From assembly GCA_900155405.1 (NCBI GenBank), contig LT700188.1, positions 186,001 through 250,000 of the forward strand: a DNA stretch of 64,000 nucleotides, written 5' to 3'. Origin of the DNA: Negativicoccus massiliensis. GTDB taxonomy: Bacteria; Bacillota; Negativicutes; Veillonellales; Negativicoccaceae. The notes under the pieces are model-generated. The model was not told the origin of the DNA. It made no database searches and saw only the letters and a program-made list of their open reading frames with translations. Made by a program: the position numbers and the translations under genes. Below are positions 7,166 through 16,396 of the stretch, piece after piece (position 1 is the first letter of the stretch; the number at the start of each line of letters is the position of its first letter).

Positions 7166-9634
7166 ATGAATGATAAGTACAATCCTGCAGAGATTGAGAA
7201 AAAATGGCAGGATGCATGGTATGCAACGAATGCCTTTCATACACATGCCGATGAGGAAAAAGAAAAATACTATGTACTCGAAATGTTTCCTTATCCATCG
7301 GGAAATTTGCACATGGGACACGTGCGTAACTACGCAATCGGTGACGTGATTGCTCGTTTCATGACGATGCGCGGTTACAATGTGCTTCATCCGATGGGCT
7401 GGGATGCGTTTGGTATGCCGGCGGAAAATGCGGCGATCCAACGCAATATCCATCCTGCCAAGTGGACATACAGCAACATTGAAAACATGAAAAAGCAGCA
7501 AAACAAATTGGGACTTTCCTATGACTGGGAGCGGGAGGTCACGACTTGCAGTGAGGACTACTATCGGTTCACGCAGGAGCTGTTTTTACTCTTTATGGAG
7601 CGCGGTCTTGCGTATAAAAAAGAAGCGAAAGTCAACTGGTGTGAACATTGCGGCACTGTACTGGCGAATGAACAGGTAGTGGACGGCTGCTGCTGGCGTT
7701 GTGATACGCCGGTAATGAAGAAAAATCTTTCGCAATGGTTCTTAAAAATCACTTCGTACGCGGATCGCTTGTTGAATGATCTGGAGCTCCTTAATGGCTG
7801 GCCGGAACGCGTTAAGACGATGCAAAAAAATTGGATTGGTCGCAGCGAAGGTACGGAATTTAAATTTGGTGCAAAAGAGTTGCCGGAGGAAACGATTTCC
7901 GTATACACGACACGTGTCGATACCGTCTACGGTGTTTCCTACGTAGTGTTAGCGCCGGAACATCCGTTAGTCGAAAAAATTATTGAAGGCAAAAAAGAAG
8001 CCGACGCTGTTCGTCAATTCGTCGAAGAAATGCGAAATGTCAACGAGCTCGACCGTACTTCGGAAGATGTCGAAAAAGTCGGCCTTTTTACCGGCGGTTA
8101 TGCGATTCATCCCTTGACCGGTGAAGAGGTGCCGATTTGGGTGGCCAATTATGTATTGGTAGATTACGGTACCGGTGCTGTGATGGGTGTACCGGGACAC
8201 GATGAACGCGACTTTCTCTTTGCCCACAAATATAATTTGCCGGTTCATGTTGTCGTAAGCGAAGATGCATCGGAGAAGATATCTAAAAAACTTGATGCCG
8301 CCTATACGGAAGACGGTATTTTGATCAACAGCGATGAATTTAACGGTTTAACCAGTGCGGAAGCTCGTCGCAAGATTACGGAAAAAATGCAGGAACAGGG
8401 GATCGGCGAAGCCCATGTCAACTATCGGTTGCGTGATTGGCTGATTTCTCGTCAACGGTATTGGGGCGTGCCGATTCCGGTCGTTTACTGCCCACACTGC
8501 GGTATGGTGCCCGTACCCAAGGAAGATTTGCCGGTACGCTTGCCGACCGATGTGGACTTCAATAGTAAGGCGGCGGTATCTCCACTGGAAACGAATGAAG
8601 AATTCTTATTTACGGCGTGTCCGAAGTGTGGCGAAAAAGCTCGTCGCGAAACCGATACGATGGATACGTTCATTGACTCTTCGTGGTATTTCCTGCGCTA
8701 TACGGATCCGAAAAACGATCAGGAACCGTTCAGTAAAGATAAGGCCAATTACTGGATGAACGTTGATCAGTATATCGGCGGCATTGAACATGCGATCTTA
8801 CATCTTTTGTACTCCCGCTTTTTTACGAAAGTACTGCACGACGCCGGCATGACAGAAGCCGTTGAGCCGTTTGATAAATTGCTGACGCAGGGCATGGTGC
8901 TGAAGGATGGCAGCAAGATGTCCAAGTCGAAAGGCAATGTGGTTTCTCCGGAAGAGTTGGTCGCTCAGTACGGTGCTGATACGGCACGGCTCTTTACTCT
9001 TTTTGCCGCGCCTCCCGAACGTGATTTGGAATGGAGCGATCGCGGCGTAGAGGGAGCTTTTCGCTTTTTGAATCGTGTTTGGCGCATTGTGGGACGCTAC
9101 TTGGAAATGCCGACGCAAGAGCGCGAATTGACCTCCGAAGATAAGGATTTACGTCGCGAGACTCATCGGGTGCTCGAAAAAGTGACGAGCGATTTAGATG
9201 GTCGATATAATTTCAATACGGCCATCAGCGCGATTATGGAACTGGTAAACGCCTTGCATGATTACGCCGAACGGGTCAATGATATACCTGACGGTTTGCG
9301 CCGTGAAGTACTGCGAGATTTGGTGATTTTGTTGGCACCGTTCACACCGCATATCGCGGAAGAGCTGTGGCAGGCACTGGGCGAGCAGGAAAAGAGCGTA
9401 CATGAGGCCTCGTGGCCGGAAGTGGACCCGACGGCACTGGTGGTGGATGAAGTGGAACTTGCCGTGCAGGTGAATGGCAAGGTTCGCGCTACGATTCGGG
9501 TGGGAGTGTCTACTACGAAAGAAGAAATTGAAGAGAAGGCGCTCGCTCATGAGCGAGTGCAGGAATTTATCGACGGCAAACCGATTCGTAAAGTGATCGT
9601 TGTGCCGCAAAAGATTGTTAATATAGTGGTTTAA
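7166..9634 (+). CDS. leuS: Leucyl-tRNA synthetase
   Basis: An 822-aa class I aminoacyl-tRNA synthetase that charges tRNA-Leu. The HIGH box appears as HMGH at residues 49-52 ([14 protein letters not shown]) and the KMSKS loop at 584-588. A zinc-type CxxC pair (CEHC, CWRC) lies in the 150-180 region. The CP1 editing domain, with TTRVDTVYG and [15 protein letters not shown], fills about 220-400. The start has a strong GGGAGGAAATTCC site. The gene stands alone between a promoter and a terminator. Unlike pheST in this window, it has no visible T-box. Confidence 0.97.
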   Translation: MNDKYNPAEIEKKWQDAWYATNAFHTHADEEKEKYYVLEMFPYPSGNLHMGHVRNYAIGDVIARFMTMRGYNVLHPMGWDAFGMPAENAAIQRNIHPAKWTYSNIENMKKQQNKLGLSYDWEREVTTCSEDYYRFTQELFLLFMERGLAYKKEAKVNWCEHCGTVLANEQVVDGCCWRCDTPVMKKNLSQWFLKITSYADRLLNDLELLNGWPERVKTMQKNWIGRSEGTEFKFGAKELPEETISVYTTRVDTVYGVSYVVLAPEHPLVEKIIEGKKEADAVRQFVEEMRNVNELDRTSEDVEKVGLFTGGYAIHPLTGEEVPIWVANYVLVDYGTGAVMGVPGHDERDFLFAHKYNLPVHVVVSEDASEKISKKLDAAYTEDGILINSDEFNGLTSAEARRKITEKMQEQGIGEAHVNYRLRDWLISRQRYWGVPIPVVYCPHCGMVPVPKEDLPVRLPTDVDFNSKAAVSPLETNEEFLFTACPKCGEKARRETDTMDTFIDSSWYFLRYTDPKNDQEPFSKDKANYWMNVDQYIGGIEHAILHLLYSRFFTKVLHDAGMTEAVEPFDKLLTQGMVLKDGSKMSKSKGNVVSPEELVAQYGADTARLFTLFAAPPERDLEWSDRGVEGAFRFLNRVWRIVGRYLEMPTQERELTSEDKDLRRETHRVLEKVTSDLDGRYNFNTAISAIMELVNALHDYAERVNDIPDGLRREVLRDLVILLAPFTPHIAEELWQALGEQEKSVHEASWPEVDPTALVVDEVELAVQVNGKVRATIRVGVSTTKEEIEEKALAHERVQEFIDGKPIRKVIVVPQKIVNIVV

Positions 9635-9670
9635 AAAATAGCGGCAGGAACTATACCTGCCGCTATTTTT
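9634..9670 (+). terminator. Terminator after leuS
   Basis: Fifteen perfectly paired bases per arm (AAAAATAGCGGCAGG with CCTGCCGCTATTTTT) surround a 7-nt loop. The stem begins in the leuS stop codon. Confidence 0.92.
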
Positions 9671-9678
9671 GGTATGCA

Positions 9679-9687
9679 TGCTATAAT
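9679..9687 (+). promoter_or_regulatory. Extended -10 promoter before nrdR
   Basis: TGCTATAAT, a consensus -10 box with a TGn extension, lies 64 nt before nrdR. No good -35 box is present because the leuS terminator occupies that position. Confidence 0.6.
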
Positions 9688-9751
9688 AAATACGATATCT
9701 GGACATTCATTATCGAAAACATTGTTCCATATGGGTAAAGGGGGAACCAAA

Positions 9752-10237
9752 ATGAAATGCCCATTTTGTCAGCATGCTGATACAAAAGTAACCGATTCGC
9801 GGGTGACAGACGATGGAAATGCTATTCGTCGCCGTCGGGAATGCTTGTCCTGCCATCGACGCTTTACCACTTATGAATTGGTCGAAGAAGCGCCGCTGAT
9901 GGTGATTAAACGTGACGGGCATCGAGAAATGTTTGACGGTGATAAATTGTTACGCGGATTGATGCGTGCTTGCGAAAAACGGGAAGTCAGTGTGGAGCAA
10001 ATAAAGGAATTGGTGGCTTCTGTGGAACGGGAACTGCGCAATCGTCTGGTGCAGGAAATTTCCTCGGAAGAGCTGGGTGAAGTGGTTTTGGCGAAGTTAA
10101 GTGATTTGGATCCGGTGGCGTATATTCGCTTCGCGTCCGTTTACCGTCGGTTCAGCGGGTTGAAGGATTTTATGGCGGAACTGGAAACATTGATGGCCAA
10201 AGAGGAGCAGAAGGAAAGAGAGGATGAATCGAAATGA
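9752..10237 (+). CDS. nrdR: Transcriptional repressor NrdR
   Basis: A 161-aa repressor that senses ATP/dATP and controls ribonucleotide reductase genes. The N-terminal zinc ribbon uses C3, C6, C31 and C34 (MKCPFCQH and CLSCHRRF), with the basic RRRR stretch between them. The ATP-cone domain follows (VIKRDGHREMFD, then the long helical part). The ATG at 9752 is chosen because AAAGGGGGAACC precedes it and it gives the invariant MKCPFC start; the frame is open 26 codons further upstream. It overlaps the dipeptidase gene by 4 nt. No nrd gene is in the window, and I saw no clear NrdR box. Confidence 0.95.
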   Translation: MKCPFCQHADTKVTDSRVTDDGNAIRRRRECLSCHRRFTTYELVEEAPLMVIKRDGHREMFDGDKLLRGLMRACEKREVSVEQIKELVASVERELRNRLVQEISSEELGEVVLAKLSDLDPVAYIRFASVYRRFSGLKDFMAELETLMAKEEQKEREDESK

Positions 10238-11307
10238 TCATCGATTTGCACTGTGATACATTGATGAAACTGCTGGATGTACCTGCCGGCGGTGATTTAC
10301 ATAAAAATGTTTGGAATATTGACTTGGAGAAGTTGCAAAAGTCAGATTATTTATTGCAGGATTTTGCGATTTTTGTAGACTTGGAAGAACATCCCGATGC
10401 GTATGCTCGTTATGGTGAAATGCGGGATACGTTTCTTGCGAACATGGAAAAATATGGCGATAAAGTACGCCAGGTTCGTACCCTTACAGACCTGGAAACC
10501 TGCCGTCGTGATCACATGATCGGCGCATTGCTTTCCGTAGAGGAAGGCGGGGTTTTCGGCGGCGACTTGCAAAAACTGAAAAAGGCGTTTACTGAGGACG
10601 GCGTGCGACTGGTCACATTGACTTGGAACTATGAAAACGAATTGGCGTTTCCGAACGGTACGGAAGGCAAGGATAAAGGCCTTAAAAAACGCGGCTGGGA
10701 ATTTGTCGAGTGGATGCAGGCAAACGGCATGATCGTCGATACGAGCCATTTGAACGATCAAGGTACGAGAGAATTGTTGGAACGCGCCGAAAAACCTGTG
10801 ATGGCTTCGCACTCTAATGCGCGTGCCGTTTTTTCACATCCTCGTAATTTGCCCGATGATTTATTACGTGCGTTCGGGGAAAAAGGCGGTGTGATCGGTT
10901 TAAACTTCTCGCGAAATTTCGTCGGTTCCAAACCGATTACAGATTCTTCTGAAGTGAACAATCCGCGATTACTTTTGGCGCCGTTGACGACAGAAGAATA
11001 TCATCAGGTGGCGATCGGCGAACGACCGATTCCGGCAGCTCAATTAGATACGCCGCTATTGGTTTCCAAGGCGGCGGATATTGCTCGCCATGCTCGATAT
11101 ATCGCTGACATGGCAGGAATCGAAACGGTTGCGTTGGGAACGGATTTTGACGGCATCCAGCCTTACCTTGAAATTCATGACGCCTCCGAAATGGATAAAC
11201 TGTTTACAGCATTAGAAAAAGAAGGCCTCTCCGCGGACGATATTGATCATATCAGTCATAAAAATGCTATACGCTTCTTTAACGACACACTGCCGGCAGG
11301 TAAATAA
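10234..11307 (+). CDS. Membrane-dipeptidase-like metallopeptidase (family M19)
   Basis: A 357-aa protein of the renal-dipeptidase amidohydrolase family, which hydrolyses dipeptides with a two-zinc site. The N-terminal metal pair HxD is in IDLHCDTL (H6, D8). The bridging glutamate is likely in LLSVEEGG near residue 105, and metal histidines lie in the MASHSNAR block and in DTSHLN. GTDFDGI near residue 305 is the C-terminal family signature. No signal peptide is seen, so it is predicted cytosolic. It overlaps nrdR by 4 nt and gmhA by 1 nt. A role in peptidoglycan peptide recycling would suit the envelope-related neighbours but is inference. Confidence 0.9.
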   Translation: MIIDLHCDTLMKLLDVPAGGDLHKNVWNIDLEKLQKSDYLLQDFAIFVDLEEHPDAYARYGEMRDTFLANMEKYGDKVRQVRTLTDLETCRRDHMIGALLSVEEGGVFGGDLQKLKKAFTEDGVRLVTLTWNYENELAFPNGTEGKDKGLKKRGWEFVEWMQANGMIVDTSHLNDQGTRELLERAEKPVMASHSNARAVFSHPRNLPDDLLRAFGEKGGVIGLNFSRNFVGSKPITDSSEVNNPRLLLAPLTTEEYHQVAIGERPIPAAQLDTPLLVSKAADIARHARYIADMAGIETVALGTDFDGIQPYLEIHDASEMDKLFTALEKEGLSADDIDHISHKNAIRFFNDTLPAGK

Positions 11308-11870
11308 TGGATATCGCCAATGCACTTCATGCGCATATAGAAGTCGCCCGGGCCTATCAGGAGCATGCCGATGAAATAGAACAAAGCGGAGAAATCATTT
11401 GCCATGCTTTACAATACGGGCGGAAAATTTTATTTTGCGGTAACGGCGGTTCGGCGGCGGATGCGCAACACTTGGCGGCTGAACTGATTGTGCGTTACCA
11501 CGATGAACGTTGTGCGTTGCCGGCGATCGCGTTGACCACAGACACTTCGATTTTGACCGCCGCCGCGAACGACTACGGTTACGAAGAAGTATTTGCCCGT
11601 CAAGTAGCGGCTTTGGGGCAAAAGGGAGACGTCCTGGTGGCGATTTCCACGAGCGGCCACAGCCCCAATGTACTGAAAGCGATCGAGACAGCACGAACCA
11701 ACGGACTTAAAATTATCGGTTTGACGGGAGCCAAAGGTAACGAAATGGATACATGCTGTGACTTGGTGCTGCATGTGCCGAGTGATGTGACAGCCCGTGT
11801 GCAGGAGATGCATATTTTAACGGGACATATTTGGTGTGAAATGGTGGATGAATATGCGCACGAATGGTGA
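11307..11870 (+). CDS. gmhA: Sedoheptulose-7-phosphate isomerase (phosphoheptose isomerase)
   Basis: A 187-aa SIS-domain enzyme that converts sedoheptulose 7-phosphate to D-glycero-D-manno-heptose 7-phosphate, the first step of ADP-heptose synthesis for LPS core. The signature CGNGGSAADAQHLAAEL lies near residue 48, with the phosphate-binding SIS motif AISTSGHSPNVLKAI near 112. HxxC-type C-terminal residues follow in HILTGHIWCEMVDEY. The start overlaps the dipeptidase stop (TAATG). hldE and gmhB follow directly in pathway order. Confidence 0.95.
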   Translation: MDIANALHAHIEVARAYQEHADEIEQSGEIICHALQYGRKILFCGNGGSAADAQHLAAELIVRYHDERCALPAIALTTDTSILTAAANDYGYEEVFARQVAALGQKGDVLVAISTSGHSPNVLKAIETARTNGLKIIGLTGAKGNEMDTCCDLVLHVPSDVTARVQEMHILTGHIWCEMVDEYAHEW

Positions 11871-13317
11871 GCGTTTTTTCCGTTCATTAGATACTTCACG
11901 CATTGTGGTGGTCGGTGATGTCATGTTGGATCGCTACCTGTTCGGTCAGGTAGCGCGCATTTCACCGGAGGCGCCGGTACCGGTGCATCGTATCGAAAAA
12001 ACGGAACAACGTTTGGGCGGTGCTGCTAACGTCGCCGCCAATTTGCGTGGATTGGGTTGTCTTGTCCGTTTGGTCAGTGTTGTCGGTGACGATGGCGCGG
12101 CCGATGAATTTCGTGAGGTCTTGCGTGCGAACGACATCGACGACAGCGGCATATTGACAGATGCAGCCTTACAGACGACGACAAAAACACGCGTGATTGG
12201 TGTACAACAACAAATGCTGCGGATTGATCAGGAACGGATTCAGGATATTTCGGAGCGTACCGTTTCCCGCATCTGTGAGCAGATTGCAAGGGAAATTGCA
12301 AACGGTTGTGCGGCCTTAGTGATTTCTGACTACGGCAAAGGAATTTGTACGGAATCACTTTGTCAAAAAGTAATTCAAATTAGCCGCGATGCGAAAGTAC
12401 CGGTCCTGGTAGATCCGAAACAAGCGGATTGGTCTCGCTACCGTAATGCCACCCTTGTGACTCCGAATTTGAAAGAATTAAGTGAAGCCTACGGAACAAC
12501 GATTGCGAATCACGAACGAGAAGTAAAAACAGCGGCGATTGCTCTGATGCAAAAGTCGGGTGTGCAGCAAGTGGCCGTAACGCGTTCTGCCAAGGGCATC
12601 CTTTGGGTGGATAATGAATCACACAGTTTTCAGCATCCGGCGTTGGCGCGGGAAGTATATGACGTTTCCGGGGCGGGCGATACGGTGGTAGCCGTGCTTG
12701 CTGCGGCGATAGGCGCCCAATTACCGCGGCGTTTTGCGCTGCATTTGGCGAACTGTGCCGCCGGCGTAGTAGTCGGCAAAGTGGGGACATATGCGATTTC
12801 GCAATCGGAATTGGCAGCCTCATTGAATGATAATGTTCATCGGGATGTTGCCGTATTGACACTGTCTGAGCTTAGACAAACGGTAAAAGCATGGCGCGAT
12901 GCGGGTGATTCCATTGTTTTTACCAACGGATGCTTTGATTTGATTCATCGCGGACATTTGACGTATTTGGACGAGGCGGCGGAATTGGGAGACCATTTGA
13001 TCGTCGGCGTCAATTCGGATGCCTCGATACGACGCTTAAAAGGGAGTTTGCGCCCTATTGTTGCGGAAGAAGACAGGGCTTACCACTTAGCGGCGCTGCG
13101 TGCGGTGGACGCAGTGGTTGTTTTTGACGAGGATACTCCATATGAGCTGATTCGGGAGATTCGCCCCGACGTATTGGTCAAAGGCGGGGACTACTCGCCG
13201 GATGACGTCATTGGCAAAGAATTTGCCGGTCGCGTACAAATAATTCCCTTCGTGGATGGATACTCCACAACGAAACTTATTGTTACTATTATCAGTCGAA
13301 ATAAAGGAGTTCATTAA
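11854..13317 (+). CDS. hldE: Bifunctional heptose-7-phosphate kinase / heptose-1-phosphate adenylyltransferase
   Basis: A protein of about 487 aa with two enzymes. The N-terminal ribokinase-fold kinase begins VVVGDVMLDRYLFG; it has the GGAANVAANL block near residue 49 and the anion-hole motif SGAGDTV near 270. The C-terminal nucleotidyltransferase domain carries TNGCFDLIHRGHLTYL near 350 (HxGH). Together they phosphorylate heptose 7-phosphate and, after GmhB, form ADP-heptose. The ATG at 11854 is preferred because GGTGG lies 6 nt upstream; GTG at 11836 and ATG at 11848 are alternatives. It overlaps gmhA by 17 nt. Confidence 0.94.
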   Translation: MRTNGERFFRSLDTSRIVVVGDVMLDRYLFGQVARISPEAPVPVHRIEKTEQRLGGAANVAANLRGLGCLVRLVSVVGDDGAADEFREVLRANDIDDSGILTDAALQTTTKTRVIGVQQQMLRIDQERIQDISERTVSRICEQIAREIANGCAALVISDYGKGICTESLCQKVIQISRDAKVPVLVDPKQADWSRYRNATLVTPNLKELSEAYGTTIANHEREVKTAAIALMQKSGVQQVAVTRSAKGILWVDNESHSFQHPALAREVYDVSGAGDTVVAVLAAAIGAQLPRRFALHLANCAAGVVVGKVGTYAISQSELAASLNDNVHRDVAVLTLSELRQTVKAWRDAGDSIVFTNGCFDLIHRGHLTYLDEAAELGDHLIVGVNSDASIRRLKGSLRPIVAEEDRAYHLAALRAVDAVVVFDEDTPYELIREIRPDVLVKGGDYSPDDVIGKEFAGRVQIIPFVDGYSTTKLIVTIISRNKGVH

Positions 13318-13318
13318 A

Positions 13319-13834
13319 TTGTCACAACGAGCGATATTTTTAGACCGTGACGGAGTAATCAACGTTGATCATGGCTATGTGAGTCGACCGGGCGAAGTGG
13401 AATTTATTCCCGGAGCGCGGGAAATGATTGCCGAACTGAGTCGACAGGGCTGGTTAATTTTCGTTGTGACGAATCAAAGCGGTGTAGCTCGCGGCATGTA
13501 CACGGAAGAGGATGTGCAGGCTTTACACCGCTGGCTGAACGAAGAGTTTGCCAAAGCGGGCGGAAAAGTAACCGAATTTTTCTATTGTCCGCATCTCTTA
13601 CATGCCAAAGTAAAAGAGTATGACGTGGATTGCGTTTGCCGGAAACCGCGGCCGGGCATGATTATTCAGGCGCTCAGTAAGCACCGTATCGCACGAGAAG
13701 ATGCGTTTTTGATCGGTGACAGTGAACGGGATGTGGCGGCCGCCGAACGCGCGGGGATTCGCGGATTTTTATTTACCGGTGGTAATGTGCAGGAATTTAT
13801 GCATGAGTGTGTACGGGACCTTCAATGGAATTAA
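13319..13834 (+). CDS. gmhB: D-glycero-beta-D-manno-heptose-1,7-bisphosphate 7-phosphatase
   Basis: A 171-aa HAD-family phosphatase that removes the 7-phosphate between the two HldE steps. The nucleophile motif is FLDRDGVIN near residue 8, followed by TNQSG and the GDSERDV C-terminal motif. The GmhB zinc loop is visible as CPHLLHA followed by CVCRKPRPGM. The start is TTG at 13319, with AAAGGAGTT 8 nt upstream. The frame is open upstream inside hldE, but this start gives the normal family N-terminus. A histidinol-phosphatase role is unlikely because of the zinc loop and the neighbours. Confidence 0.93.
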   Translation: MSQRAIFLDRDGVINVDHGYVSRPGEVEFIPGAREMIAELSRQGWLIFVVTNQSGVARGMYTEEDVQALHRWLNEEFAKAGGKVTEFFYCPHLLHAKVKEYDVDCVCRKPRPGMIIQALSKHRIAREDAFLIGDSERDVAAAERAGIRGFLFTGGNVQEFMHECVRDLQWN

Positions 13835-14865
13835 ATTTGCCGCAAGCACGTATCTTAATTATTAAAATGAGCTCGCTCGGCGATATTATTTGCGCGTTGC
13901 CGGCGCTGTTTGCGTTGCGTAGGAAGTATCCGCACTCGCATATTACTTGGGCGGTTCATCAGGCATTCAAAGATATTTTGCCGGGTACTCCTTATTTGGA
14001 CGATAAAGTGGTGATTGACCGGAATCGTCTTCGCCAGCCTTCCTATTGGCGTGAATTGCATAGGGAATTACAGGAGCGCTCGTTTGATCTGGTATTGGAT
14101 TTGCAGATGCTTGCTAAGAGTGCTTTGGTGGCGCGGTTAAGCGGCGCTAAAGCGCGTTACGGATATTGGGAAGCGCGCGAAGGAAGCGGACTGGTAAGCC
14201 AGCCGATTGTCGGCGCCCATCAATATGGTCATATCACGGAGCGCTTATTGGATGTTGTAGAGTATTTCGGAGCGGATATCGACCAGATTGAGTATCCTTT
14301 GTGTGAAATCAGTGATGCCGAAGTCACATTACGGCAAAAGTTGCGGGCTTTGGGCGTGACCGATGAATATATTGTGATTGCGCCGAGTAGTCGCGGTGCG
14401 GGAAAAGATTGGCCGGAAACATCCTGGCGGAAACTGATCGACCAGATGACCGCGGACGGGCGGCATGTAGTCATTGTCGGCAGCGCCGTTGATACCCCGC
14501 TGGCGCAACGCTTGATGGCGGTTAACCGATCGAAAAGAACAGTAGATCTGACCGGACAAACGAGTTTGCGTGAACTGTTGGCGTTGGAGAAGCATGCGCG
14601 CATGCATATTTCCGGCGATACGGGTCCACTTCATATTGCCAACGCATACGGCACGTCCATTATCGGTTTATATGGTCCGACGCGTCCGGAACGCAGCGGC
14701 CCGTTTCGTAATCCTCAGGGTGATTATGTGACGGCGCAACATGCGCAAGATGCCGATTTGCAGATTAAAAAAAATCGCAATATTGCGATGAGTTCTATCC
14801 CGGTAGAAGATGTGATTACATTATATCGTCAGAAAATAAACAAAGAACAAAAAAAGAGACCGTAA
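13825..14865 (+). CDS. GT9-family LPS heptosyltransferase
   Basis: A 346-aa glycosyltransferase that should transfer heptose from ADP-heptose to the LPS inner core at the cytoplasmic face of the inner membrane. The N-terminal motif ILIIKMSSLGDIICALPAL resembles heptosyltransferase I (WaaC) slightly more than WaaF. The donor-binding region shows ISGDTGPLHIANAYGT and GLYGPTRPERSGP near 260-295. The ATG at 13825 overlaps gmhB by 10 nt, and a GTG at 13807 is an alternative. WaaC versus WaaF cannot be settled from sequence reading. The gene ends in the convergent terminator shared with the MATE gene. Confidence 0.88.
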   Translation: MELNLPQARILIIKMSSLGDIICALPALFALRRKYPHSHITWAVHQAFKDILPGTPYLDDKVVIDRNRLRQPSYWRELHRELQERSFDLVLDLQMLAKSALVARLSGAKARYGYWEAREGSGLVSQPIVGAHQYGHITERLLDVVEYFGADIDQIEYPLCEISDAEVTLRQKLRALGVTDEYIVIAPSSRGAGKDWPETSWRKLIDQMTADGRHVVIVGSAVDTPLAQRLMAVNRSKRTVDLTGQTSLRELLALEKHARMHISGDTGPLHIANAYGTSIIGLYGPTRPERSGPFRNPQGDYVTAQHAQDADLQIKKNRNIAMSSIPVEDVITLYRQKINKEQKKRP

Positions 14866-14879
14866 CGGTCTCTTTTTTA
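14849..14879. terminator. Bidirectional terminator between convergent heptosyltransferase and MATE genes
   Basis: GAGACCG and CGGTCTC pair around TAA, with A-runs on the left and T-runs on the right. It can therefore end transcription from both sides. It overlaps both stop regions. Confidence 0.92.
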
Positions 14880-16238
14880 ATGAGCGGTTTTAATTTTATG
14901 CCGGTTGCGATTGAGATAAATAAGGCGTGCATTGTAAGCGACAGAGACAGCAAGCAAGCCGCAAATAATACCTATCCAATAACCGTAAGGCCCCAAATCC
15001 GTACAGTGCGACAGGAAAATGCCCAAGGTCAGACCGATGCACCAATAGCATAACAATGAAACTATAAATACGAAACGCACGTCTTTATAACCGCGCAGTG
15101 CGCCCTGAATCGGTACGCCGGTAGCATCTGCAAAGGTAAACATCAAGGCATACACCATAAAACTTGCAGTGAGTGCAATCATTTGCGGATCATTGGTATA
15201 AAGACCGGCAATCGAATTGAAGTTAAAGAAGGCGAGAATAAATAAAATAGCTGCCACGCTAATCGTAAAACCTTGTGCCATGCGGGCGTACCGTAAAGCA
15301 AAATCAAAGCGTTTGGCACCGACTTCAAACCCGCATAAAATCGTAGCGGCAATACCGGCGGAAAGAGGAAGTGAGTAGAGCACATTGGAAAAGTTATTGG
15401 CGGCATTATGAGCGGCAATAATCTGTGTGCCATAGCTCGTGATTAAAAGTCCGACGATAGAAAACAAGGAGATTTCCAAAAAGTTGGCGCCGCCGATTGG
15501 TAAGCCGATCTTCAGCTGCTCCTTCCATCTTGCGAAATGAAGACCTTCCCATTCCTTGAAAATACGATAATGGGAAAAGGGAGGCAAGAAAAGCATGACG
15601 AAGAAAAAGAGCAAACAGTTCATACTGTTGGAAATCGCAATTGCCAGTCCCGCTCCGGCACCGCCCAATGCAGGAATGCTGCCATAGCCGTCAATAAACA
15701 CATAGTTCAGAATAATATTCAGGAAAAAACCTGTCGTCATAATTGAAAGAGAAATACGAGTATAGCCGTGAGCATCGACTACATTACGTAGCGTGACAGA
15801 AATAAAACAGGGGATAATTCCGTAGGCGATAAATGTTAAGAAACCCTGTGTAACCTTGCGTACAGCTGGTTCCAGTCCCAAGTTATCAAGCATCCAGGGA
15901 AGAAGAAAGCTCCCCATGCAAATAGTTACTAAACCGATAGTTATGGAAAGATAGATACCTTGCCGCACAATGGAAGACATATTTCCTGTTTGATTGGCGC
16001 CCAAAAGCTGGGAAATAATTGGTGTAAGGCCCATGAAAAGGCCGATTGAAGTCATTAACACCGGCACCCATAAATTTACGCCGACCGCCGCGCCTGCAAG
16101 ATCCACAGTACTATGCCGACCGGCTACCGTAGCGGCAAAAAAACCTCCGGCTACAAGGGATAATTGAGTTAAGAAAAGCGGTATCCATATAGAAAAAAAT
16201 TGCCGCCACATTTGGCGGGGGTGGTCAAGATGTTGCAT
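14877..16238 (-). CDS. MATE-family multidrug/metabolite exporter
   Basis: A 453-aa inner-membrane protein with about 12 hydrophobic helices in two similar halves, the layout of the NorM/DinF multidrug and toxin extrusion family. The early FLTQLSLVAGGFFAATVAG segment and PIISQLLGANQ near residue 75 are typical. The second half contains GAKRFDFALRYARMAQG and GVPIQGALRGYKDV. These exporters use Na+ or H+ gradients; the substrate is not predictable. The ATG has a strong AAAGGAGG site 4 nt upstream. It is transcribed alone from its own extended -10 promoter at 16261-16269. Confidence 0.9.
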   Translation of the reverse strand: MQHLDHPRQMWRQFFSIWIPLFLTQLSLVAGGFFAATVAGRHSTVDLAGAAVGVNLWVPVLMTSIGLFMGLTPIISQLLGANQTGNMSSIVRQGIYLSITIGLVTICMGSFLLPWMLDNLGLEPAVRKVTQGFLTFIAYGIIPCFISVTLRNVVDAHGYTRISLSIMTTGFFLNIILNYVFIDGYGSIPALGGAGAGLAIAISNSMNCLLFFFVMLFLPPFSHYRIFKEWEGLHFARWKEQLKIGLPIGGANFLEISLFSIVGLLITSYGTQIIAAHNAANNFSNVLYSLPLSAGIAATILCGFEVGAKRFDFALRYARMAQGFTISVAAILFILAFFNFNSIAGLYTNDPQMIALTASFMVYALMFTFADATGVPIQGALRGYKDVRFVFIVSLLCYWCIGLTLGIFLSHCTDLGPYGYWIGIICGLLAVSVAYNARLIYLNRNRHKIKTAH

Positions 16239-16260
16239 GATGCCTCCTTTGAGTAGAAAT

Positions 16261-16269
16261 ATTATATCA
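16261..16269 (-). promoter_or_regulatory. Extended -10 promoter of the MATE gene
   Basis: On the - strand the sequence reads TGATATAAT, a perfect -10 with a TGn extension, 22 nt before the start codon. No -35 match was found at 17 nt. Confidence 0.6.
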
Positions 16270-16341
16270 TAAACAGCACCGATTTTATTATGTAAGGGGC
16301 GATACTGCGAACCTGTTGCCGCTAATATAAAGATCGTACTA

Positions 16342-16350
16342 TGCTATAAT
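16342..16350 (+). promoter_or_regulatory. Extended -10 promoter of the macAB-like operon
   Basis: TGCTATAAT, identical to the element before nrdR, lies 46 nt before the adaptor gene. It is divergent from the MATE promoter. No -35 box was found at a good distance. Confidence 0.6.
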
Positions 16351-16396
16351 AAAAGAACCAAAGAGGCATCCATGTGACTTCGATAAAGCGAGGGAA

